This document shows, one piece after another, positions 7,408-14,269 of a DNA stretch of 15,111 nt. The notes under the pieces were generated by a model that had not been told where the DNA came from, searched no databases, and saw only the letters and a program-made list of their open reading frames with translations. The translations under genes were made by a program, and so were the position numbers. The DNA is taken from assembly GCA_026770595.1 (NCBI GenBank), contig MU634150.1, forward strand, positions 1-15,111, read 5' to 3'. The stretch's first letter is position 1, and every line of letters starts with the position of its first letter. The stretch comes from Ochromonadaceae sp. CCMP2298. Lineage: Eukaryota; Sar; Synurophyceae; Ochromonadales; Ochromonadaceae.

Positions 7408-7836
7408 GTTTCTTGCTTACGCACTGTTGCATTAACATGTACAAAATGATACACAATTTGTGAGAATGTTTGTGAGTACCGGTATACATACATGTGCTCA
7501 AACCTGCTGGCTTCCGTGTCGTCTACCCGTCCTGCAGCAGTATCGCAACGCCCATCACTGCTATCTAAAGGCAACAAGCAAGATATTGGCGAAGAAGACA
7601 TTTTGAGAACAAGTATGAGTATAATTGACAGAAAATAAGATAATAATAGGCCGATTTTGTATGCTTGACGCAGTCAAACTACGCCTTTTCAGAGGAAGCG
7701 CTCCACTTTTTGAAAAGCCCTCCTCACAAACTTTGTGAATCCGAACTTTTTAAATCTGACCACTTCTCACCGACCCGGACACGACTCGCCACTCTTGGGG
7801 CAGCTCACTCGCATTCGCGATCGACTTGAACGGCAC

Positions 7837-7879
7837 TCCAAAGCGGTGAAAGCAGTGGAAGCAGTCCAAAGCGGTGAAA
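7837..7879 (+). repeat. 15-bp direct repeat in the NSE2 leader
   Basis: TCCAAAGCGGTGAAA occurs at 7837-7851 and again at 7865-7879, separated by 13 nt that themselves resemble the unit (GCAGTGGAAGCAG). It lies 48-90 bp before the NSE2 ATG. It could be a regulatory site pair or a simple local duplication. Confidence 0.6.
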
Positions 7880-7926
7880 ATCGAGCATCCTCTTGCCTCT
7901 GTTCCTTCCTCCTCTCACATCCGACG

Positions 7927-9015
7927 ATGCCGAAGTTCCATCAGGGTTCCAGCTCCTCCAATGCGGATACGGAGAGCGAGGCGTTCGCCACAGTCAAGAT
8001 ACAGCTCAAGGAAGTCTCGCAGCGGCTGGCGAAGAACAGGGAGGGCTTGAGTGCGGAAGTCATCGCTCAATTCGCGGCGCAGATCAGCGAACTCACACCC
8101 ACCATCTTCGCAGCGGAGCACTACAGTCGAGCCACCATGCAAGCCAGCGGGTCCGTACTGGGCACCAGAAATAGAGGCGAGGAGGAGAGCTCTGCCCCTG
8201 ACCTGAAGCGTCTGATCATGCAGCAGGCGGAGGACTTGCACTCCTCCTACGACCCCTCCAAGGACCCCAGAGTGCGAGAGATCACCAGCATCCTGTCTGC
8301 GGGCGGGGACATGGGCGACGAAGACCTGGTAGCGATGGACAAGGGGCTGACGGAGAGAGATACCAAGTGCCCCTACACCTCCAAGACGTTCGTGGATCCC
8401 ATGAGAAAGTACGTACATTCACCACACCCACCACACTGTTACAACACCTTCTTGATCCCTACTGGTCCCTACTCGGTCCCTTCTTCCTCGTTACTACTAC
8501 TCCTGTGCTAGAGCTGCTGCATCTTACACCGAATCTTACACTGTTGAATGCCTCTCACCCACTCTTTCCTGATCTCCAGCAATGGCGCCTCCGGCGGTAA
8601 GGCCTGCATCCACCACATCTCCAGGACGGGTCTGGATGCCATGTTCAATAGCTCCAGAGCAAACGCCGTCAACTGCCCCCAGAGCGGGTGTGCGGGCAAG
8701 TGGACCAAGGGGGGGTCTGAGCTGGACACTGTGTTCGACAGGTCGGTGAAGCGGCTGCTGAGAGAGATCGAGATAGAGACGCAGGCGCACGGGGGGGGTG
8801 CCAGGTAGGTGTCCGAATGACATAAAAGACGTCTTTTTATCATGATTCCCTGGATCAAATCTGGTCATTTCACCTGCAACACACATACGCTAACTGATTT
8901 TTTCTAAACCCCCTTTTATACTGTATGGTTTATCTAATTCGGTCAACGGACGCCTCTCAGCAGCAAGGCCATGGCTGTGGACGACTACGAGGAGGGGACC
9001 TACACACAGCTGTAG
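7927..9015 (+). CDS. NSE2: NSE2/MMS21-like SUMO E3 ligase of the SMC5-SMC6 complex, three exons
   Basis: Exons 7927-8408, 8580-8804 and 8961-9015 join to 253 residues. NSE2 docks on SMC5 through an N-terminal helical region and SUMOylates substrates during DNA repair. The C-terminal SP-RING is visible: TKCPYTSKTFVDPMR (146-160) followed across the first intron by C170 and H172 (ACIH), then C193 and C198 in NCPQSGC, the CxH...C....C zinc set of Mms21. The N-terminal half (to ~145) is helical and charged, as expected. The loop between DPMR and the zinc Cys is longer than usual (NNGASGGKA). The C-terminus is acidic, ending EEGTYTQL. The start is ATG 7927, the first in-frame ATG. The second splice acceptor is a tandem CAGCAG. 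Confidence 0.87.
8409..8579 (+). other. NSE2 intron 1 (171 nt, phase 2)
   Basis: The donor is AGAAA|GTACGT and the acceptor TCTCCAG|CAAT. It interrupts the SP-RING after DPMR. Reading through hits a TAG at 8509. Splicing makes AA+C = Asn and restores the zinc-binding half. Confidence 0.85.
8805..8960 (+). other. NSE2 intron 2 (156 nt, phase 2) with NAGNAG acceptor
   Basis: The donor is GCCAG|GTAGGT. The acceptor region reads CTCTCAGCAG, giving two possible sites three bases apart; the resulting proteins differ by one Ser. A GCTAAC branch-site-like motif lies near 8889. Without splicing the frame stops at the TAG overlapping the donor. Confidence 0.8.
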
Positions 9016-9260
9016 GGGGGATAACGGTCAGCTGCAGGGCAGCAGTAGTGGCTCTTCTAGGGGGGGATAAATAGCTGTAGGAGGGGGGGGGTATGGGCAG
9101 CTGTACCGGTAGTGGGGGATGCACTGAAGGGGTTACATGCAGCTGGGGGGGGGTATGCAGCAGAGGTGGGGGTACAGGCGGCTGAGTGCAGGCAGTTTGC
9201 AGGTTGGGTACTGTGCTGCTGTGGGTCGATTGGGGAGGGGGACAGGGGGCATGGGGTACA
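9013..9260 (+). repeat. G-tract-rich degenerate repeat field downstream of NSE2
   Basis: Runs of 4-9 G recur (9015-9020, 9060-9066, 9083-9091, 9114-9118, 9129-9132, 9145-9153, 9168-9172 and more), each typically followed by GTATG/ATAA and then (G)CAGCTG. The unit is an imperfect ~25-35 bp repeat. The G-rich strand is the NSE2 sense strand, and the field starts at its stop codon. It has strong G-quadruplex and R-loop potential and might help termination between NSE2 and the convergent methyltransferase gene. Confidence 0.75.
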
Positions 9261-9397
9261 AATACGTACAGAGCATAGCGCTTCTCCTTCAATAATCAAC
9301 AAATTTACACGTGACATAACTTACTGACCCACACTTATTCTGACACACTGCTGATCCGACACAATAGCACTGGTACTGGCACTAGCCGACATACGGA
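9261..9397. other. Convergent 3' interval before the methyltransferase
   Basis: A short AT-richer stretch between the G-rich field and the 3' end of the minus-strand methyltransferase. It has a CACGTG at 9308-9313 and no gene. Confidence 0.45.
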
Positions 9398-10933
9398 CTA
9401 AAGTGCGCGTAGCTTGCGCAACTTAGTGACTCGCGGTACGGGCACAGGCACACCCAGTGGCTCCCCCATGAGGCCTGCTAGGTGCTGCTCTACTATGCCG
9501 TACACTCCCGCTAAAGCCCGCAGCTTCCGCCTGCTCTCGCTTCTCCGCCCCTCCTCCGCCGCCTCCGACTCCTCCACGGACTCTCCTCTCACCTGCATCT
9601 GCCTCTTCACCGCAGCGATCATGACGTTCTTGGCGGTGTGCTCTCCCCCCACGAACTCGAACACCTGCGTGTCGTAGCCAGCGATCTCCAGCAGCAGCGC
9701 CCTCATCGAGTCAGTCACCATCTCCGTGCTGCGCTCTCGGAATATGCCGTGCTGCATCAGGCCCTCCAGGTCCCCGTAGGTGCCCCCGCTACCACTGCCC
9801 CCCTTGCTCTCTATCTGCGGCCGCGCCTCCTTCTGGCAGCAGGGAGCCAGCAGGATGATCTCCGCGCCCCGCCCCACCCCGTCGAAGATAGCGTCATCGC
9901 TGGCAGTGTCGCAGGCGTGCAGCGCGATCAGAATGTCACATTTCTCCTTCTCGCCCTGTCCGATGCGCCCCTCTAAGAAGCTCAGTCCGTTGAAGTCGGT
10001 CCCCAGTTCCCTGGCTATGGCTAGGCACTGAGACACCAGCTGGGGCCGCAGCTCCACACCCACCGTGCTCACATCCAGAGCCTGGTACTTGCGAGAGAAG
10101 TGCGCGTGCGTGGCGAAGGTGAGGTAGCCCGAGCCACTGCCCATGTCCATCACTCTCATGGGGCGACGCTCCCCAGCCCCCTCCTCTGTGTCCCCCTCCT
10201 CCTCACCCCCACCCGTGTGCAGCGCGCTGCGGCGATACAGCGCGTCCACAATTTCCACGAACTTCTGGATCTGCCTCAGCTTATCGCTCATGCCCACCCT
10301 GGGTCGGCCGCTGTCCGTGGTCACCTTCAGCAGCTGGAGGAAATCCGCCGCAGGGTCAACCTCGTGCTGCTTCTTCCGATCGTGCTGCAGGTCCACAGGG
10401 GCCACAGCTCTAGCCTCTCCCGCCCTGGAGCTGCGGAACTTCCCCTTCCCGCGCCGAAGGGTCAATTCGAAGTCCTGGGTGAGTGTCTTGAGCTTGGCTG
10501 AGCGGAAGCCACTGTCCAGCAGCTCGCGCACTGCGGCGGCGCACGCGTCTGTCTCCAGGTTCTGCACCTTGTCGTTTGTCTTGTACTTGTAGGTGAACTG
10601 CACACGCAGGCCGGCCTTGAGCTGGATGGGGCGGCAGTGCACGGCCTTGAGCTCGTGCATCACGCCCTCTGCGCTCTCGACGTTGCGGTTCTCCGCCAAG
10701 CGCAGCTGCCCCAGAGACTCCTCCGCACACGCCCTCGTCAGCTCGGCGATAAATCTATCCATCGGCGCGGGCTCTACAGTTCCCGTCGGCGTTATGCTGT
10801 CGATTGCACTGGAGTGCAACTTGCGAGCTACTCGGGTGCACGACAACACCCTGTGGGAAGCTGGCAGATGGTAAGAGGCTGCAGCGGACAGCAGTGCCAT
10901 CCACACCGCGACGACCAAGCCACTGCGCCACAT
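9398..10933 (-). CDS. Bacterial-type SAM-dependent methyltransferase (Methyltransf_32 family) with plastid-type presequence
   Basis: A 511-residue intronless protein counted from the ATG at 10933. The N-terminal domain (~60-170) has the QLKAGLRVQFTYKYKTNDK-like block of bacterial homologues. The Rossmann methyltransferase domain has motif I VMDMGSGSGYLTFA (261-274), ALHACDTASDDAIF (337-350), LLAPCCQKEARPQIE (361-375), ERSTEMVTDSMRALLLEI (~400) and GGEHTAKNVMIAAVKR near 430. These blocks define a widespread bacterial family of unknown substrate; the Cys-Cys-Gln is typical of Methyltransf_32. The first ~20 residues (MWRSGLVVAVWMALLSAAAS) form a signal peptide, followed by YHLPASHRV and further basic/hydroxylated sequence like a transit peptide. 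The frame continues upstream to 11182, including an ATG at 11173; ATG 10933 is chosen because it places the signal peptide at the N-terminus. The Glu/Arg-rich C-terminus (~448 on) is extra to the family. Confidence 0.85.
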   Translation of the reverse strand: MWRSGLVVAVWMALLSAAASYHLPASHRVLSCTRVARKLHSSAIDSITPTGTVEPAPMDRFIAELTRACAEESLGQLRLAENRNVESAEGVMHELKAVHCRPIQLKAGLRVQFTYKYKTNDKVQNLETDACAAAVRELLDSGFRSAKLKTLTQDFELTLRRGKGKFRSSRAGEARAVAPVDLQHDRKKQHEVDPAADFLQLLKVTTDSGRPRVGMSDKLRQIQKFVEIVDALYRRSALHTGGGEEEGDTEEGAGERRPMRVMDMGSGSGYLTFATHAHFSRKYQALDVSTVGVELRPQLVSQCLAIARELGTDFNGLSFLEGRIGQGEKEKCDILIALHACDTASDDAIFDGVGRGAEIILLAPCCQKEARPQIESKGGSGSGGTYGDLEGLMQHGIFRERSTEMVTDSMRALLLEIAGYDTQVFEFVGGEHTAKNVMIAAVKRQMQVRGESVEESEAAEEGRRSESRRKLRALAGVYGIVEQHLAGLMGEPLGVPVPVPRVTKLRKLRAL

Positions 10934-11705
10934 GATCCGGGTGCGAGTGGGTCGGCGACGATAGGCAAGAGCGACCAAAAGACTCCTCTCGCGATGAAGA
11001 TTGTGTGGGCATCCAGATTGAAGATAGAAAGCCTCCCAGGCTTGCTGCAACAGTGCAAAGCCAATCGATCTTTTCCCACCAATTTTGCCATATATTTTTT
11101 CCGATTTACCTCTTTCCGATCCAAACTCCATCACTCCCCTTTGGAGTGAGAGTTGAGGCTGTGCCTGACCCATATCCTGCAACCAGGAACGTTGACAGCA
11201 AACAGAAAAGAGGAGGCTCCCTACTTTGAAATTGATCGAAAGTAAGAATCAACAATTCCAGGAATTCCGTCGCTTTGGAGGGGCGAAACCCCTTTCTCAA
11301 AACATTTCTTGTTTAAATGTTGTACAAGTCTAGTCGATCTCAGAGATTAATTCAATGGTGGATTCGCAACAATCATCGATTGAACGGAGGAGAAGGGGGG
11401 GTAGGGGTCTGGTTGTCATTTGCTCCACGAGACTCGCCTCTACATGCCTTAAACGTTTCATTATAATTTAGCGTTTCGGACACTTCATGTATCGCACCAA
11501 ATAAAATTATAGAAAAAGGTGCGCTTGCTGGCTCTGGCTATGCTTGTGGTGGTAGTTCCGTAGTTGTTCCCAGCAAAATGCAGACAACAAATCCCTGGAA
11601 CTGGAAGACCGACCGCACATTCACTCGTCTGCACAAAACATTTCTTTATATACTTTTGCGTTTCATTATGAAATGTACGTTCCACTCAACGTAAGAAAGG
11701 GACCC
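10934..11705. other. Intergenic region between the methyltransferase and tRNA-Thr
   Basis: No supported gene in ~770 bp. The first ~250 bp are an open extension of the methyltransferase frame, read as leader. Two small hairpins are visible: TCACTCC 11131-11137 with GGAGTGA 11143-11149, and AACATTT 11301-11307 with AAATGTT 11315-11321. Minus-strand frames nearer the tRNA show no family similarity. Confidence 0.45.
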
Positions 11706-11777
11706 GCCCACTTAGCACAGTGGTAGTGCATTTGCTTCGTAAGCAAAAGGTCGAGAGTTCGATCCTCTCAGGGGGCT
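11706..11777 (+). tRNA. tRNA-Thr (anticodon CGU)
   Basis: A 72-nt intronless cloverleaf. D stem GCAC/GTGC, anticodon stem TTTGC/GCAAA around the loop TTCGTAA (anticodon CGT, reading ACG), variable loop AGGTC, T stem GAGAG/CTCTC with loop TTCGATC. The acceptor stem GCCCACT/AGGGGGC pairs except for one A-G opposition at the fifth pair. G1-C72, C2-G71, G35 and U36 agree with threonine identity. No CCA is encoded. A T4 run at 11785-11788, eight bases downstream, suits RNA polymerase III termination. Confidence 0.93.
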
Positions 11778-11784
11778 GAAACAC

Positions 11785-11788
11785 TTTT
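11785..11788 (+). terminator. Pol III terminator of tRNA-Thr
   Basis: A TTTT run begins 8 nt after the tRNA discriminator base, the usual RNA polymerase III stop signal. It is the first T-run of four or more on the sense strand after the gene. Confidence 0.6.
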
Positions 11789-11959
11789 GCCCTCCTGTGT
11801 CTTGCCCTTTTGGCTCCGGTCTCTCTCTCTCTCCTCACACAAGTCACCAGAATTTCAGCCTCCGAGAGTATTCGACCTACCTTGCATTGACCTGTGGGCA
11901 CTGAGTCACCCCTACGCCTCCACACCGCCGCCCCCACGCCGCCACGCCTCCGAGCCTCA

Positions 11960-13734
11960 ATGACCACGAAAATCTCCCACCGCCCGGTTTTCGCCGACGA
12001 CGAGGTGCTCGCAGCACATGCAGCGGTGAAGCAGAGTGTGTCGATTGCGAACAGCAGTGAAGCTTCGCCCTGCTCGTCGTCTTCATCTGCACAGGTGGCT
12101 CATGAAGAGACTCTGGACATGTTGCGCCACAAGTCTGGCTGGCTCTTCTCGGCGTGCCACTCAAAGATCGTCAACGAGAACGAGGGGAAGCGACTATCTC
12201 ACGCCATTACGGCAAGGCTTTGTGACGGGTTCCCATCCGTTCGGAGCGCCAGGGAGAGAGCGGGTGCGGACTGGCTGCTGGACGACGCCATCCCGGTCAA
12301 CGAGTGCAGGCTGCACCTCCCACCCATGCTCTTCGGCAATGACATCTTTCGGATCCAGTTCGGCTCCGCGGCGATATCTTTCAACGCGGCTGATGCGCTT
12401 CTCTGCTGGGCCGCACAGGTAAGGCAAACCGGCAGGAGCATGCGATATGCAACCTTGAACCGCTGCTGCGCACTAACCGCTTGTCCCCCATCCCGCCCTC
12501 CTCCCCAGCATACAGAGGAGGAGACGAGCAGCAAGCCAGTGGACGTCGTGAAGGTGCCCTACGCAGCCAAGTGGACCGGGCGGTCATTCAGTGCAGGACA
12601 GGGCGCAGCGCCCGGTACGAACGCAGCTAGTGCAGTGGATGGCGATGCACCCCCACTGTCATTGGAGATATCGAGGCACATCTCTTACGACTGGACCTTC
12701 AGCAGCGACTACTGCTGCTCGCTGCTAGACACAGCCGGATCTCGCGTAGAGGTAGAGGACTCCGATCACGCCTCTCCGATCACGCCTGCTCAACTGGAGG
12801 CAGAGTCGCAGCCGGAGCAGCTGACTTTCGAGAGAGGGAGTGTGCTGCGGGCCACGTCTCTGAGCGGATTCTCCTCCTCTGTGTGCGGCCAGCTGCAGAG
12901 CGTCGAGGCTTCCCAACCGCCCCTCGGCGTGAAGGACGAAACACGAGGTGATGGGGCGGAAGCTGATGGGGGCAGCTGGCGTGTGGAGCCTCGGGAGTGT
13001 AGCGGCATCGACTACGACCTGCTAAGGCAGAGAGACGAGCCCATCCTTTTCTTCGACGAGTTCATACTCTACAAGGTAAGTGGAAGAGTGAAAGAGTGAA
13101 AGAGTGGAAGAGTAAAAGAGTGAAATTGAAAGCATTTAGTGTTTAATGTGCTTAGTATTTGGTTGCTCAGTGGTAGGTGAACCCTAACATTACTATAACT
13201 ATATCGTGACCCCCCCCCCTCTCCCCTCAGGACGACCTGGAGGATTGCGGAGACGTGGAGTTCGACGTGAAGCTGCGAGTCATGCCCAGCTGCTGGTTCC
13301 TGCTCAGCAGGCACTACCTCAGAGTGGACGGGTCGCTGACTCGCTGCAGAGAGACGCGCATGTTCCACAGGTTCACAGGGGGTAAAGGCGGAGGGGAGGC
13401 AGGGGAGGCAGGGGATGCGGGAGCAGGGGTGGAGGTGCAGATGGAGGTGTGCTGGCGAGAGCTCCGCGCTGCAGTGGACGGGCCTGATGCAAAAGTAGCG
13501 GAGGAGTCCAGTGTGTTTAGCAGGGTGCAGAGCCAGGCAGGGCAGGTAGGTGTCGGCACCCGGCCGCAGGGAACCACGTCTGGGGGCACTGGGGGGGCTG
13601 GGGGGGTGGAGCAGAGGTCGACAGATGTGTTGCTGCGTAGCGACCAGGGGAAGACGCAGTCTCACCTGCTGCCCTTAGTGAACGACGCCAGCGGGGTGCA
13701 CCAGTTCCATGCGTTAGTGTGGGCGAAGGACTAG
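11960..13734 (+). CDS. TIP41: TIP41/TIPRL-family PP2A-phosphatase regulator, three exons, oversized
   Basis: Exons 11960-12418, 12509-13075 and 13231-13734 give 509 residues. TIP41 acts with TAP42/alpha-4 to control PP2A-family phosphatases downstream of TOR in the cytosol. Family blocks in order: LPPMLFGNDIFRI (120-132), FNAADALLCW (142-151), VVKVPYAAKW, YDWTFSSDY, RDEPILFFDEFILYK (ending at the second intron, residue 342), then VKLRVMPSCWFLLSRHYLRV (355-374) and ETRMFHRF. TIPRL is ~270 residues; the excess here comes from a ~90-residue N-terminal extension, a ~90-residue Ser/Glu/Gln-rich insert after YDWTFSSDY, and a Gly/Glu/Ala-rich insert after MFHRF. The start is ATG 11960, first in frame. 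A polyadenylation-type AATAAA lies at 13845-13850. Confidence 0.92.
12419..12508 (+). other. TIP41 intron 1 (90 nt, phase 0, no in-frame stop)
   Basis: The donor is GCACAG|GTAAGG, with branch-like GCACTAACC near 12468, a pyrimidine-rich end and acceptor CTCCCCAG|CAT. It is an exact multiple of three without a stop, so it could be translated if retained. The interrupted family region (FNAADALLCW to VVKVPYA) contains no equivalent of the 30 encoded residues. Confidence 0.82.
13076..13126 (+). repeat. GAAGAGTG/AAAGAGTG tandem repeats in TIP41 intron 2
   Basis: Immediately after the donor, about five imperfect copies of an 8-bp unit (GGAAGAGTGAAAGAGTGAAA) follow in tandem. It is a simple-sequence tract confined to the intron. 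Confidence 0.65.
13076..13230 (+). other. TIP41 intron 2 (155 nt, phase 0)
   Basis: The donor is TACAAG|GTAAGT; it includes GAAAGAGTG repeats, a CCCTAACAT branch-like motif near 13180, and the tract CCCCCCCCCTCTCCCCTCAG before the exon. Splicing joins FILYK to DDLEDCGDVEFDVKLRVMP, matching the continuous family block. Confidence 0.9.
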
Positions 13735-13775
13735 CAGTGGTAGCAGTGGCAGCAGTGGCAGTAGCAGTGGCGATT
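13733..13775 (+). repeat. AGCAGTGGT/GCAGTGGCA microsatellite after TIP41
   Basis: About five imperfect units of GTAGCAGTGG / GCAGCAGTGG start at the TIP41 stop codon and run into the 3'UTR. Confidence 0.65.
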
Positions 13776-13844
13776 AAATCATCCCCGCCTAGCACCCGCA
13801 GCCCTGCCCCCCAGCAAAGCATACATTGTAATGCACACATTTTG

Positions 13845-13850
13845 AATAAA
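13845..13850 (+). promoter_or_regulatory. Candidate polyadenylation signal AATAAA of TIP41
   Basis: AATAAA lies 110 nt beyond the TIP41 stop codon, in the expected orientation. It is the only canonical hexamer noticed close behind a confident gene here; usage is not proven. Confidence 0.4.
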
Positions 13851-13948
13851 GAGGACCGATTCCAGCACAGAATTGTGATTAATCGTTAAAAACGAATCAT
13901 GTGTACTCACTTCAGCTCCCCCCCTTCTTCCCCTTCATGCCCCGTCTC

Positions 13949-14260
13949 CTACGCCGTTGTGTCCAGGTGCTCACTGGCCAGCCAGGGGCAGGGCGGTTCC
14001 TGCTGCATTGCATACTCCGCCGTCCCAGGGGCAGGGCAGGTCCAGTCCGCGTAGGCACTGCAGCGTCTGCAGGGCACCCATGCGGGACGCCTCCTCACAG
14101 GTAGAGGCATCCCAGGGAGCTCGCACTCCCTGTAGCTTGCGAGCCAGTACCAGACCCTCGTGTTGCAGGAAGCAGGAGGTTGCTGGGACCGCAGCCAGAG
14201 CAGCACCTCACGCTCGCACTCCCCGATGCCGGTGAGGTAGTAGCAGACGTCCTTACACTC
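13949..14260 (-). pseudogene. Degenerate CPW-type ankyrin-repeat segment split between frames
   Basis: Minus-strand sequence after the in-frame TAG at 14263-14261 remains coding-like. In the same frame as the upstream gene it reads KDVCYYLTGIGECEREVLL then WLRSQQPP, with G/C-rich third positions. From about 14170 the ankyrin signal moves to another frame: LQHEGLVLARKLQ, then APWDASTCEEASRMGALQTL, then QCLRGLDLPCPWDGGVC, ending at a TGA (13973-13971). The recurring PWD..TC..A...G...LQ.LR pattern is that of the CPW(D/N) ankyrin repeats abundant in algal, oomycete and large-DNA-virus proteins. A frameshift or an unrecognised intron (for example GTAAGG at 14256 to AG at 14157, 100 nt) would be needed to join the parts. 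It could be a decaying 3' end or sequence error. Confidence 0.5.
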
Positions 14261-14269
14261 CTACACTCC
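14254..14269. repeat. Perfect 8-bp tandem duplication at the apparent stop codon
   Basis: TACACTCC at 14254-14261 is immediately repeated at 14262-14269. On the minus strand this gives GGAGTGTAGGAGTGTA, and the TAG that ends the upstream frame spans the junction of the two copies. Confidence 0.85.

Larger units (their letters stand above)
7236..7926. other. Intergenic region between UFD1 and NSE2
   Basis: This ~690-bp stretch has no supported gene. The left half is the UFD1 3' flank, containing the composite element shared with TBP (7322-7407) and a TACCGGTA palindrome at 7477-7484. The right half is the NSE2 promoter and leader. The NSE2 frame is open back to a GTG at 7735, but has no ATG before 7927. 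A 15-bp direct repeat lies in the leader. Confidence 0.55.

Noticed and set aside
7254-7463. Small hydrophobic plus-strand frame after UFD1
   Set aside because: It covers the element shared with the TBP 3' flank, where no such protein is encoded; it looks like 3'UTR with chance Cys/Leu codons.
9013-9260. G-rich field as telomeric repeat
   Set aside because: The units are irregular and do not match TTAGGG-type or other known telomere repeats; genes continue on both sides.
10934-11182. N-terminal extension of the methyltransferase (83 codons to a TTG; ATG at 11173)
   Set aside because: It would bury the signal peptide inside the protein and has no resemblance to the family; treated as leader, though not excluded.
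11686-11967. Minus-strand open frame of 93 codons overlapping the tRNA
   Set aside because: It runs antisense through a clear tRNA gene and into the TIP41 leader, with no family similarity.
13076-13126. AGAGTGAA tandem units as a CRISPR-like array
   Set aside because: The units are 8 bp without spacers, inside a eukaryotic intron; simple-sequence repeat.
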